From an uncultured Nitrosomonadales bacterium (GTDB lineage: Bacteria; Pseudomonadota; Gammaproteobacteria; Burkholderiales; Gallionellaceae), in assembly GCA_903858965.1 (NCBI GenBank), contig CAIOKY010000079.1, positions 1 to 37,466 of the forward strand: a stretch of 37,466 nucleotides of DNA, read 5' to 3'. A program made the translations under genes and the position numbers. Of the stretch, positions 1-9,484 are shown piece after piece. The stretch's first letter is position 1; each line of letters begins with the position of its first letter. The notes under the pieces were generated by a model. That model was given only the letters and a program-made list of their open reading frames with translations. It did not search any database and was not told the origin of the DNA.

Positions 1-890
1 AGGTTCTTCAGGTAATCGCCCGTGCCATTGCCGCGCAGATAATTTTCAGGATTGGCCGTCAGGTGCATCTTTGCCTCTTCGGTACGGCCCTCGGTATAAA
101 CAACCAGTTCATCTTTGGCCAAGAAAGCTGAGGAAACACCGACAGCCGCAGTCAGCAAACCACCCGGGTCGTTGCGCAGATCCAGTACCAAACCTTTTAA
201 CGGACCTTGGTTCTGTTTCACAAGATTTTCCAGCGCAGTGGCGAGATTTTCGCCAGTCTGCTCCTGAAACTGGGTGATACGGACAAATCCATAACCAGAT
301 TCCAGTAGTTTGGATCTTACACTCTGTACCTTGACGACTGCGCGAACCAAAGTAATCTCGATCGGCTTGGGTTCATCTTTGCGGATAATGGTCAGTACGA
401 TTTTGCTGCCCGGTTTGCCGCGCATACGTTTGACGGCATCGTTCAGCGACATTCCCTTGATCAGCGTGTCATCGATCTTGATGATGAAATCGCCGCTCTT
501 GATTCCGGCATGATAGGCGGGTGTATCTTCAATCGGCGAGATAACCTTTACTACACCGTCTTCCATGCCGACTTCGATACCAAGTCCGCCGAACTCCCCG
601 TGTGTGCCGACCTGCAGCTCCTTGAAGGCTTCGGCATCCAGATAAGCAGAATGAGGATCCAAGCCATTCAGCATGCCGGCAATCGCATCAGTGATCAGTT
701 TTTTGTCGGTAACAGGTTCGACGTAGTCGCTCTTGATACGACCGAACACTTCGGAGAAAGAGCGCAATTCCTCAATAGGCAACGGAGTGGCGAGTGTTTC
801 CTTGTCAGCAACGGCTGCGAAATGCAAACTGATTGAGACGCCCGCGACCAAACCCAAACCAACCAAACCCGCTTTTTCCAGAAGACGCAT
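1..890 (-). CDS. ctpA: Carboxy-terminal processing protease, S41 family (3' end outside window)
   Basis: Minus-strand reading from ATG at 890 gives MRLLEKAGLVGLGLVAGVSIS...VFGRIKSDYVEPVTDKKLITDAIAGMLNGLDPHSAYLD...GGLGIEVGMEDGVVKVISPIEDTPAYHAGIKSGDFIIKIDD (PDZ)...LDLRNDPGGLLTAAVGVSSAF (S41). It runs off the left edge and is absent from the ORF track. Confidence 0.93.
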   Translation of the reverse strand, partial: MRLLEKAGLVGLGLVAGVSISLHFAAVADKETLATPLPIEELRSFSEVFGRIKSDYVEPVTDKKLITDAIAGMLNGLDPHSAYLDAEAFKELQVGTHGEFGGLGIEVGMEDGVVKVISPIEDTPAYHAGIKSGDFIIKIDDTLIKGMSLNDAVKRMRGKPGSKIVLTIIRKDEPKPIEITLVRAVVKVQSVRSKLLESGYGFVRITQFQEQTGENLATALENLVKQNQGPLKGLVLDLRNDPGGLLTAAVGVSSAFLAKDELVVYTEGRTEEAKMHLTANPENYLRGNGTGDYLKN

Positions 891-903
891 AATTCCCTCA
901 ATG

Positions 904-2076
904 TTATTTTGTTGCCATCCATTTCATGGGATCGAGCGGCTTACTCTCACGGCGTAATTCAAAGTATAAACCGAAATCCTCATTGCCGCCGCTATTCCCG
1001 ACGGTTGCAATGGTATCGCCACCGCGCAATACATCTCCGACCTGTTTATAAAGTGTTTCATTGTTGCCATACAAACTCATGTATCCCTTGCCGTGATCAA
1101 TGATGAGCAGGTTGCCAAAACCGCGCAACCAGTCGGCAAACACGACCTGGCCGGCAGCAATCGCTTTGACAACCTGTCCGCTGGGCGCCTTGAGAAAAAG
1201 CCCCTTCCACTGTACCGAGCTATCCGGCCGCAGAGCGCCAAACCGGTTGGTTACCTCGCCCCTGACCGGCAGTGTCAGTTTTCCTTTTAGTTGGTCAAAT
1301 GGGCTGCCATCAAAGTGATTGTCCGGCAAATTGTCGTTGTGAAATAAAGATGAAGATCTTGGTTGAGCAAGCATTTTGGTCAGCCTGTCGACCAGTTGTG
1401 CCAAACGGTTTTCGTCATGTTGCAGATGATTGATCTCGCGGCGCTGCCGGCGCAGTTGCTTTGAAATTTTAACCAGCATCTGTTGCCGAGCATGCTGCTC
1501 TTTCTCGAGAGTTCTTTTCTGGGCCGCTTGTTCGGTGCGCAACGACGCCAGTTCTGCACGCTGATCAAGCGCGGCCTTGCTGGCGGTATTCAATGCAGCG
1601 AGATTATTGCGCAGAGTGGCGAGCCAAGCCGCGCGACCACGAGCGATATATCGGTAATATTGCAAGTCACGAACGACCTGGTTCGGGTTCTGATTGTTCA
1701 ACAATAGTTTGAGGTATTCCTGTTTGCCCCCGAGGTATTGCTGGTACAAAAGCTTTCCAAGCAAAATCTGCTGTCCGGCCATATTGGCGGCTAATCTTTG
1801 CTGTTGTGCTTGCAGGATGCCGAGTTTGATGTCGGCTGCATTTTGCTGTGCGGCTAGCAAAACAAGTTTGCGATTACTGTCGCTGATTGCCCGTTCCGAT
1901 TCGCGTAATGAATCGGCCGCCTCGGATTTCGATTCGCTGGTTTTGTCCATTTCGCGCTGCATGGTGGCGATGCGCCTGCGCAGATTTTCCAGTTCTTCCT
2001 GTTGACTGGCATATGCAGTACTGAATAAAAACAGACTGCATAACAACAGGGACAGGAAGCGCGCGGGTAGGATCAC
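904..2076 (-). CDS. envC: Murein hydrolase activator EnvC-like / M23 (LytM) peptidase with N-terminal coiled coil
   Basis: 390 aa; signal peptide, long coiled coil, C-terminal LytM domain (KGLFLKAPSGQVVKAIAAGQVVFADWLRGFGNLLIIDHGKGYMSLYGNNETLYKQVGDVLRGGDTIATVGNSGG). Confidence 0.9.
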   Translation of the reverse strand: MILPARFLSLLLCSLFLFSTAYASQQEELENLRRRIATMQREMDKTSESKSEAADSLRESERAISDSNRKLVLLAAQQNAADIKLGILQAQQQRLAANMAGQQILLGKLLYQQYLGGKQEYLKLLLNNQNPNQVVRDLQYYRYIARGRAAWLATLRNNLAALNTASKAALDQRAELASLRTEQAAQKRTLEKEQHARQQMLVKISKQLRRQRREINHLQHDENRLAQLVDRLTKMLAQPRSSSLFHNDNLPDNHFDGSPFDQLKGKLTLPVRGEVTNRFGALRPDSSVQWKGLFLKAPSGQVVKAIAAGQVVFADWLRGFGNLLIIDHGKGYMSLYGNNETLYKQVGDVLRGGDTIATVGNSGGNEDFGLYFELRRESKPLDPMKWMATK

Positions 2077-3611
2077 TGTATCTGAATCAAGCTGTGTCCA
2101 GTCATTTCAGCCGGTTGAGATAAACCCATCATGGCCAGCAGACTGGGCGCGAGATCTCGCAACGCACCGTGATCGGCCAGTTTGGCTTTGCGCCCGATAT
2201 ACAGAAAAGGCACGGGGTTCAATGTGTGCGCAGTGTGCGCTTGGTGCGTGACGCGGTCTATCATTTGTTCGGCGTTGCCGTGATCGGCGGTGATGATGAC
2301 CTCGCCGCCGATGGATTGCATTGCTTTAACGACACGACCGATACAGATATCCAGCGCTTCGATGGCTTTTGTAGCGGCTTCCATATTGCCGCTGTGTCCG
2401 ACCATATCGCCATTGGCATAATTGCAGATGATGGCTTGGTATTGGCGGCTCAGGATCGCGGCTTCAAGCTTATCCGTCACTTCGAACGCACTCATTTCCG
2501 GCTTGAGATCGTAGGTGGCCACTTTGGGCGACGGCACCAATATACGCTCTTCACCGGGGTAAGGTTGTTCCCTTCCGCCATTGAAGAAGTAAGTGACATG
2601 CGCATATTTTTCTGTTTCTGCGATGCGCAATTGCTTCAGGCCCAGGCTGGAAATATATTCGCCGAAGCCATTGTGAATTGGTTCCTGGGTATAAGCGCAA
2701 GGCAGATCAAAATCTTCGCCATAACGGCTTAGCGTGACGAAACCAGCCAGTTTTGGAAAGTGCGCACGGGTAAATCCGTTAAATGCTTTGTCTGTCAAAG
2801 CGCGCGTGATTTCGCGCGCGCGGTCAGCGCGGAAATTCATGAACACCACCACATCGCCATCGCACATGGTAGTGGCTTGGGCACCGGAGGGAACAATGCT
2901 GGTGGCCTTGACGAACTCGTCAGACTCTCCGCGTAAGTATGCCAGTTCCAATCCGCTTAATGCATCTACCGCAGAAAATTCGGCTTTGCCCTGGGTGAGC
3001 AATTCATAGGCTGGCTGCACGCGTTCCCAGCGATTGTCCCTGTCCATCGCATAAAAGCGGCCAATGATGCTGGCAATTTGCCCGACACCCAATGCAACAC
3101 ATTTTTCCTGCAACAGTCGCAATGATTGTGCTGCACTTTTGGGTGGGGTATCTCGACCGTCAAGGAAAGCATGCAGATAGATTTTTTTCAAGCCGTTGCG
3201 TGCTGCCATTTCCAGCATGGCGAAGATATGATTTTCATGGCTGTGTACGCCACCTGGCGAGAGCAGGCCCATGATGTGTAATGAGCTGCCGTTTTGTTTG
3301 GCTGTGGCAACGGCATTGCCCAATGCCGGATTGGTGTAGAAATTACCATCTTCGATTTCTACGTCGACACGGCTCAAATCCTGATACACCACGCGTCCTG
3401 CGCCGATGTTGAGATGCCCGACTTCGGAGTTGCCCATCTGCAGGGAAGGCAAGCCGACGAATTTTTCAGATGCGTTGATCAGGGTGTGCGGAAAATCGCG
3501 CCAAAGTTTGTCCCAATTCGGTTTGCGGGCAGCAGCAATAGCGTTGTAGTCAGCATCCTCGCGGTAGCCGAAACCGTCAAGTATGAGCAGTAAAACAGGG
3601 GTGATGTTCAT
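2073..3611 (-). CDS. gpmI: 2,3-bisphosphoglycerate-independent phosphoglycerate mutase
   Basis: MNITPVLLLILDGFGYREDADYNAIAAARKPNWDKL...MGNSEVGHLNIGAGRVVYQDL...HAFLDGRDTPPKSA...ADHGNAEQM. The ORF track start at 3782 is over-extended; ATG at 3611 matches the family N-terminus. Confidence 0.96.
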   Translation of the reverse strand: MNITPVLLLILDGFGYREDADYNAIAAARKPNWDKLWRDFPHTLINASEKFVGLPSLQMGNSEVGHLNIGAGRVVYQDLSRVDVEIEDGNFYTNPALGNAVATAKQNGSSLHIMGLLSPGGVHSHENHIFAMLEMAARNGLKKIYLHAFLDGRDTPPKSAAQSLRLLQEKCVALGVGQIASIIGRFYAMDRDNRWERVQPAYELLTQGKAEFSAVDALSGLELAYLRGESDEFVKATSIVPSGAQATTMCDGDVVVFMNFRADRAREITRALTDKAFNGFTRAHFPKLAGFVTLSRYGEDFDLPCAYTQEPIHNGFGEYISSLGLKQLRIAETEKYAHVTYFFNGGREQPYPGEERILVPSPKVATYDLKPEMSAFEVTDKLEAAILSRQYQAIICNYANGDMVGHSGNMEAATKAIEALDICIGRVVKAMQSIGGEVIITADHGNAEQMIDRVTHQAHTAHTLNPVPFLYIGRKAKLADHGALRDLAPSLLAMMGLSQPAEMTGHSLIQIQ

Positions 3612-3710
3612 TGATGTAGAATATAAGCAGATGGTAATTTTACAAAAGCGCATTTTAGCCGAATTCCGACCGGTTGGTGTGCGGCTCGGCAGGATTATTG
3701 AGGACATGAA

Positions 3711-4013
3711 ATGGTAAACAAGCTGATTGACAGGGACGAGGACATTCAACAGGCAGCAATGGCTATCAAGGCGATCGCACACCCGCTACGCCTCAAGATT
3801 TTATGCGTACTCGGCGATCAGGAGATCAGTGTGCAGGACATCGTGGAGCAGGTCGGCACATCGCAGAGCAATATTTCGCAGCATCTTGCGATATTACGCG
3901 ACAAAGGCGTGTTGGCGACACGCAAGGACGCGAACCGGGTGTTTTACCGTATCGGGGATCTGCGTACGCTCAAGCTGGTCGGAATGATGCGCGATGTATT
4001 TTGCACGATGTAG
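3711..4013 (+). CDS. ArsR-family winged-helix regulator, BigR/SqrR-like candidate
   Basis: 100 aa; AIKAIAHPLRLKILCVLGDQEISVQDIVEQVGTSQSNISQHLAILRDKGVLATRKDANRVFYRI; cysteines at residues 32 and 98. Confidence 0.9.
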   Translation: MVNKLIDRDEDIQQAAMAIKAIAHPLRLKILCVLGDQEISVQDIVEQVGTSQSNISQHLAILRDKGVLATRKDANRVFYRIGDLRTLKLVGMMRDVFCTM

Positions 4014-4039
4014 GTGGTTGCATTTATCCAGTATATAAG

Positions 4040-4055
4040 AATATAATAATATATT
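4040..4055. promoter_or_regulatory. AT-rich near-palindrome, candidate operator upstream of the RND operon
   Basis: AATATAATAATATATT; 14 of 16 positions match its own reverse complement; lies between the ArsR gene and the efflux adaptor gene. Confidence 0.4.
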
Positions 4056-4077
4056 GCGTTAATGAATGGGATGGCAA

Positions 4078-5088
4078 ATGAAACGAATCAGAATGGCCGG
4101 TTTGCTGCTGACGGTTGTTGCAACAGGGCATGCTGCCGAGCAGCTTGCAGTTGCAACTGTGCAATATCGTGAAGTGGAACAGACTTATAGCGTCGAAGGA
4201 TTGGTAGAGGCGACGCGGCAATCCACCGTATCGGCACAAATCAGCGGGCGCATCAAAGAGATAAATTTTGATGTCGGCAACCACGTCAACAAGGGCCAAG
4301 TGATTTTGCGCATCGATGAACGCGAAACCGCGCAAGCCCTGGCGGCGAGCAACGCCCAGGTGATGCAGGCGCAAGTGACACTTCAAAATGCAAAGGCAAA
4401 CTATGAGCGCGCCAAGCAATTATTTGACCAGAAATTCATCAGCCAATCCGCGCTGGATAAAGCGCAAACCGACTACCAAGTTGCAAGGGCACAGGCCGCA
4501 GCAAGCGAAGCCAGTGCCGGACAAGCCAGTCTGTCGCATGGTTACAGTGATGTGATCGCACCATACGGCGGTGTGGTCGCAGCACGTCTGGTGGAGGTGG
4601 GTGAAATGGTCTCACCGGGCAAGCCCTTGATGACAGGGTTTGATCCGGCCGAGATGCGTGTGATAGCGAATGTGCCGCAGTACAAATTGCAGGACATCGG
4701 CATACGTCCGAAAGTGATGGTGGAGCTACCCTCCTTGAATCGATGGGTGGAAGCAGCGACAGTCACCGTGCAGCCACTCGCTGACGCGCGTACCCACAGC
4801 ACGCAAGTGCGCGTGAACTTGCCGGCCAATGAGTCCGGCGTATATCCCGGCATGTTTGTGCGCGTGCATTTTGTGGTGGGCACGGCAAACAAATTGGTGA
4901 TACCCGGAAGCGCAGCGTTGCATCGCAGTGAGGTGACGGCGGTCTATGTAGTCGATGAAAAAAAGGAAGTGAAATTACGTCAGGTTCGTCTGGGAGAAAC
5001 AAATGCTGATGGTTCGATCGAGGTTCTGGCAGGTCTGAATCCCGGTGAGAAGGTCGCAGCGGATCCGGTCAAGGCGGGGATGAAGTAG
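4078..5088 (+). CDS. RND efflux periplasmic adaptor (HlyD/AcrA-type membrane fusion protein)
   Basis: VEGLVEATRQSTVSAQISGRIKEINFDVGNHVNKGQVILRIDERE; helical hairpin; YSDVIAPYGGVVAARLVEVGEMVSPGKPLM. ATG at 4078 preferred over 4066 (signal peptide MKRIRMAGLLLTVVATGHAA). Confidence 0.92.
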   Translation: MKRIRMAGLLLTVVATGHAAEQLAVATVQYREVEQTYSVEGLVEATRQSTVSAQISGRIKEINFDVGNHVNKGQVILRIDERETAQALAASNAQVMQAQVTLQNAKANYERAKQLFDQKFISQSALDKAQTDYQVARAQAAASEASAGQASLSHGYSDVIAPYGGVVAARLVEVGEMVSPGKPLMTGFDPAEMRVIANVPQYKLQDIGIRPKVMVELPSLNRWVEAATVTVQPLADARTHSTQVRVNLPANESGVYPGMFVRVHFVVGTANKLVIPGSAALHRSEVTAVYVVDEKKEVKLRQVRLGETNADGSIEVLAGLNPGEKVAADPVKAGMK

Positions 5089-5174
5089 TGGTAAAGAATC
5101 TACAAATTGTGGCCGACATCCGGCGATCTCAGGGTAAATAAAACCAGCACCGCTCACCGGGGCGGATACAAACA

Positions 5175-5981
5175 ATGCTTATTATCGCCTTAACGTTAGG
5201 ATCTTTCGTAGGCTTGGTACTCGGCCTAACCGGAGCGGGTGGAGGCATTCTTGCCGTACCAGCATTGACGCTCGGCTTGGGTTGGTCTATGACCCAAGCT
5301 TCGCCGATTGCGCTCCTGGCTGTTGCCTGCGCAGCAGCAATAGGCTCGATCGACGGCATCAGGCGAGGCATGGTGAGGATACGTGCAGCGCTACTGATGT
5401 CACTAACCGGCATACTGGCAGCACCATTCGGTATGAGTTTGGCGCAGGCATTGCCGGAACAGTGGCTAATAAACATCTTTGCGATGGTGATGTTGATCGT
5501 GGCAGTACGATTGTTTCGCAACGCATCGAATAATTCATCAGGCGATGATCTGTTAACAGATAGTCGATCTGATACCTGGAAAATAAATGCAAAAACAGGG
5601 CGAATAAGCTGGAATGCCACCTCAATACTTACGGTTGGCTTGATCGGCATGGTTTCGGGAGTGATGACCGGATTACTCGGCGTCGGTGGCGGTTTCATCA
5701 TAGTGCCGGCACTTCTGAGATACAGCAATATTACCATTCATGGAATTATTGCCACTTCACTCATGGTGATTGCGCTGATTTCGGCTGGCGCAGTTATCGC
5801 GGCGATGGCTCAGGGGAATGTCTCCATGTCCATCCAGGCGTGGATTTTTATCGTTGCTTCAGCCGCCGGTATGCTAATCGGAAGGAGATTGGCCGAACAA
5901 ATCCCAAGGGTCTATTTACAGCGAATATTTGCAATCGGAATCACATTCGTATCGATTATTTTGCTTTATAAAAATGTATGA
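5175..5981 (+). CDS. Sulfite exporter TauE/SafE family membrane protein
   Basis: 268 aa polytopic; LGLTGAGGGILAVPALTLGLGWSMTQASPIALL and GLLGVGGGFIIVPALLRYSNI repeats typical of TauE/SafE. Confidence 0.92.
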   Translation: MLIIALTLGSFVGLVLGLTGAGGGILAVPALTLGLGWSMTQASPIALLAVACAAAIGSIDGIRRGMVRIRAALLMSLTGILAAPFGMSLAQALPEQWLINIFAMVMLIVAVRLFRNASNNSSGDDLLTDSRSDTWKINAKTGRISWNATSILTVGLIGMVSGVMTGLLGVGGGFIIVPALLRYSNITIHGIIATSLMVIALISAGAVIAAMAQGNVSMSIQAWIFIVASAAGMLIGRRLAEQIPRVYLQRIFAIGITFVSIILLYKNV

Positions 5982-6021
5982 CTGAGCGGTCTATCTTGTT
6001 GTTAGGACTATAAGGAAATTG

Positions 6022-9000
6022 ATGATGGGCATTTCGGGTCGTATCGCCAAATATTTTTTGCATTCGCAGATGACGCCGCTGCTAGCCCTGGTTGCCGTGC
6101 TGTTGGGAAGCTTTGCCGTGCTGGTGACGCCCCGCGAGGAAGAGCCGCAAATCAATGTGACTATGGCCAATGTGCTGATCGAATATCCCGGCGCGTCTGC
6201 CAAGGATGTGGCGCAAACCGTCGCGACACCTGCAGAACAAGTTTTGTCACAGATAGCCGGCATAGACCATGTCTATTCGGTGTCCCAACCAGGCATGGCG
6301 GTCATCACCGTGCAGTTCAAGGTTGGCGAAGAGCACGTGGCATCGCTGGTCAAACTGTATGACGTAGTGCATTCGCACGCGGACTGGCTGCCGGCCACGC
6401 TGGGAGTTATGCAACCTATCATCAAGGCCAAGGGGATAGATGATGTGCCGATTATTGCACTCACGTTGTGGCGTGAACAGGAAATAGGTGGTGGAATTGA
6501 ATTGACCCAGGTGGCTCATGCCATCGAGGCAGAGTTGAAACGCGTCGCTGGAACCCGAGAAGTGACCACACTCGGCGGGACGCAACGCATGGTGCGCGTA
6601 CTGCTTAACCCGGAAAGCCTGAACTCATTTCAACTCACCGCGCAGGATGTGCGCGCGGCATTGCAATCCGCAAACGTGTCCCGGAACAATGGCAGTCTGG
6701 TACAGAACAATCGTGAAATACTGGTGCAGACCGGCAGCTTCCTGAGCAATGCCGATGAAGTCAGACAATTGGTGATCGGTGTGTCCGAAGGCAGGCCAGT
6801 ATTCGTGAGTGATGTCGCTGTAGTGCAGGATGGAGCAGATCAACCTGGCAATTATGTCTGGCTGGGTACCGGACCTGCAGCTGCGGACAAGCAGATCAAG
6901 GCAAAAGGTGAATACACTGCGGTGACGCTGGCGATCACGAAGAAGCCGGGCGCGAATGCGGTGCAGGTTGCAGAGGAACTGCTGGCTCGCGTGGAGGAAT
7001 TGAAGGACAGCGTCATTCCATTCGATGTTCATGTCAGCGTCACGCGCAACTACGGAGAGACCGCCAACGACAAGGCGATGAAGCTGATCAAGAAGCTGCT
7101 GTTCGCAACAGCAGCCGTAGTTGTGTTGGTGTGGTTGGCCATGGGTAGGCGAGAAGCATTCGTGGTCGGCATTGCGGTAATGTTGACTCTGGCGGCTACG
7201 TTGTTCGCCTCTTGGGCATATGGGTTTACGCTGAACCGCGTGTCGCTGTTCGCGCTGATCTTTTCAATCGGGATTCTGGTCGATGATGCCATTGTTGTCG
7301 TGGAGAACATTCATCGCCGTCGAGCACTGTCCACTCATCAGTCCTTGTCGGAAATCATTCCGGAAGCGGTTGACGAAGTCGGCAGCCCGACCATACTTGC
7401 CACGTTTACAGTGATTGCTGCTCTGCTGCCGATGGCATTCGTCAGCGGACTGATGGGGCCATACATGAGCCCGATCCCGATCAACGCCAGCATGGGCATG
7501 TTGATCTCGCTTGCCGTGGCATTCGTCATCACTCCCTGGCTGACACTGCGTTTTGCAGGTGCGCATCACGAGGTGGTGCGGGATGAACGCGATACCAGGA
7601 TACATCGCTTCTTTGCAAAGCATCTGACCCCATTCCTCAATGGCATTCATGGCAAAGCCGCCCGGCGTAAATTGTGGCTGGCCATACTCGGTGGCGTTCT
7701 TCTTGCCGTGTCGCTGGGAGTAGTAAAGCTGGTGATCCTGAAGATGCTGCCCTTTGATAACAAGTCGGAGTTCCAGATCATCGTAGACATGCCAGCGGGT
7801 ACGCCGCTGGAACAAACCAGTGCAGTACTGCACGATATCGGCAGCTATCTGGCAACGGTTCCAGAAGTAACTGATTACGAGGCTTATGCGGGTACATCAT
7901 CACCGATCAACTTCAATGGGCTGGTGCGCCAATACTATTTGCGCAGTGCCGGCGAGCAGGGCGATATACAAGTGAATCTGCGTGACAAGCACAATCGCAG
8001 CCGCACCAGCCACGAGATCGCCGGCGCCGCGCTGGAACCGATACAAAAGATCGCCATGGCATGGAATGCCAATGTGAAGATTGTGGAAGTGCCACCCGGG
8101 CCACCAGTGATGTCCCCTATCGTTGCGGAAATTTACGGGCCGGATTATGAGGGTGCGCGCAAAGTGGCGGGCAAGGTTCACGAATTATTCGGCAAGACTG
8201 CCGATATTGTTGGCATAGACGATACCATCACGGAGGCCGCGCCCAAGCTGTTGCTGCAGGTGTTGCAGAGCAAGGCTGCACTACTGGGAATAGAGCCGCG
8301 GGACATCGTGGATGTGATAGGCATAGCGTTGACGGGGCAGGATGTCGCTTCGTTGCATGACGCCAACGCCAAGTACCCACCGCCGTTGCGCATTGGCTTG
8401 CCTGCGGAAAGACGCAGCCATATCGACGATATTCTGAAACTCAAAGTGCGCGCGCATGCCAATGGGAATCAGGAAGGCGTACTGGTTCCGCTTTCCGAAG
8501 TAGTCCAAGTGCTTCCTGTGCAGAGGGACTATCCGATCTATCACAAGGACTTGTTGCCGGTGGTGTACGTTACCGGCGATATGGCCGGCAAGCTGGATAG
8601 TCCCCTATATGGGATGTTTGGTATCGACGGCAGAGTTAGGGGCATGTCACTAGATCAAGGGGGGAAACTGGAAAGTTATTTCTTTAATCAACCCGGCAAT
8701 CCGTATGCCGGATATGCGCTGAAGTGGGACGGGGAATGGCAGGTGACCTTCGAGACTTTTCGCGACATGGGCATCACCTACGGCGTAGGCTTGCTGCTGA
8801 TTTACCTGCTGGTGGTCGCGCAGTTCAAGTCCTATCTTGTGCCGCTGGTCATCATGGCGCCGATTCCGCTCACCATCATCGGTGTGATGCCGGGACATGC
8901 GCTGCTGGGCAGCCAGTTCACCGCAACGTCGATGATAGGCATGATTGCGCTGGCGGGCATCATCGTGCGTAATTCGATCCTGCTGGTGGATTTCATCAAC

Positions 9001-9240
9001 CTGCAAATTCGAGATGGTATAGACCCGCAGCACGCGGTGATCGCTGCCGCCAGCGCACGCGCGAAGCCGATCATCCTGACCGGCCTGGCTGCAATGCTGG
9101 GCGCGTTGTTCATACTGGATGACCCGATCTTCAATGGACTGGCAATCTCCTTGATATTCGGTATCCTGGTTTCGACTGTGCTGACACTGGTGGTCATACC
9201 GGTACTGTATTACGCCACCCTTTACAAAAAATTGCAGTAA
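6022..9240 (+). CDS. RND efflux permease (AcrB/CusA superfamily)
   Basis: ~1072 aa; PREEEPQINVTMANVLIEYPGASAKDVAQTVATPAEQVL; GILVDDAIVVVENIHRR; ALAGIIVRNSILLVDFI. Confidence 0.95.
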   Translation: MMGISGRIAKYFLHSQMTPLLALVAVLLGSFAVLVTPREEEPQINVTMANVLIEYPGASAKDVAQTVATPAEQVLSQIAGIDHVYSVSQPGMAVITVQFKVGEEHVASLVKLYDVVHSHADWLPATLGVMQPIIKAKGIDDVPIIALTLWREQEIGGGIELTQVAHAIEAELKRVAGTREVTTLGGTQRMVRVLLNPESLNSFQLTAQDVRAALQSANVSRNNGSLVQNNREILVQTGSFLSNADEVRQLVIGVSEGRPVFVSDVAVVQDGADQPGNYVWLGTGPAAADKQIKAKGEYTAVTLAITKKPGANAVQVAEELLARVEELKDSVIPFDVHVSVTRNYGETANDKAMKLIKKLLFATAAVVVLVWLAMGRREAFVVGIAVMLTLAATLFASWAYGFTLNRVSLFALIFSIGILVDDAIVVVENIHRRRALSTHQSLSEIIPEAVDEVGSPTILATFTVIAALLPMAFVSGLMGPYMSPIPINASMGMLISLAVAFVITPWLTLRFAGAHHEVVRDERDTRIHRFFAKHLTPFLNGIHGKAARRKLWLAILGGVLLAVSLGVVKLVILKMLPFDNKSEFQIIVDMPAGTPLEQTSAVLHDIGSYLATVPEVTDYEAYAGTSSPINFNGLVRQYYLRSAGEQGDIQVNLRDKHNRSRTSHEIAGAALEPIQKIAMAWNANVKIVEVPPGPPVMSPIVAEIYGPDYEGARKVAGKVHELFGKTADIVGIDDTITEAAPKLLLQVLQSKAALLGIEPRDIVDVIGIALTGQDVASLHDANAKYPPPLRIGLPAERRSHIDDILKLKVRAHANGNQEGVLVPLSEVVQVLPVQRDYPIYHKDLLPVVYVTGDMAGKLDSPLYGMFGIDGRVRGMSLDQGGKLESYFFNQPGNPYAGYALKWDGEWQVTFETFRDMGITYGVGLLLIYLLVVAQFKSYLVPLVIMAPIPLTIIGVMPGHALLGSQFTATSMIGMIALAGIIVRNSILLVDFINLQIRDGIDPQHAVIAAASARAKPIILTGLAAMLGALFILDDPIFNGLAISLIFGILVSTVLTLVVIPVLYYATLYKKLQ

Positions 9241-9271
9241 AATTCATTCAACAGACAGGAGTTTCAAAATA

Positions 9272-9484
9272 ATGAACGCAGAACGCATTGTTCGTATTGT
9301 CGCCGGTTCCTTCATATTGTTGTCGTTGTCACTGGGTGTGGAAGGCAGTCCGGTATTCGTGAGCAGGCACTTTCTTTTGCTTACCGCCTTCGTCGGGCTG
9401 AACCTGTTTCAAAGCGGTTTCACGCAGATATGCCCGCTGAATAATATTCTCGCCAAGTTCGGCATCAAGAATAGTTCGTGCTAA
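9272..9484 (+). CDS. DUF2892 / YgaP-like transmembrane protein
   Basis: 70 aa MNAERIVRIVAGSFILLSLSLGV...FVGLNLFQSGFTQICPLNNILAKFGIK, matching the YgaP transmembrane domain pattern. Confidence 0.88.
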   Translation: MNAERIVRIVAGSFILLSLSLGVEGSPVFVSRHFLLLTAFVGLNLFQSGFTQICPLNNILAKFGIKNSSC

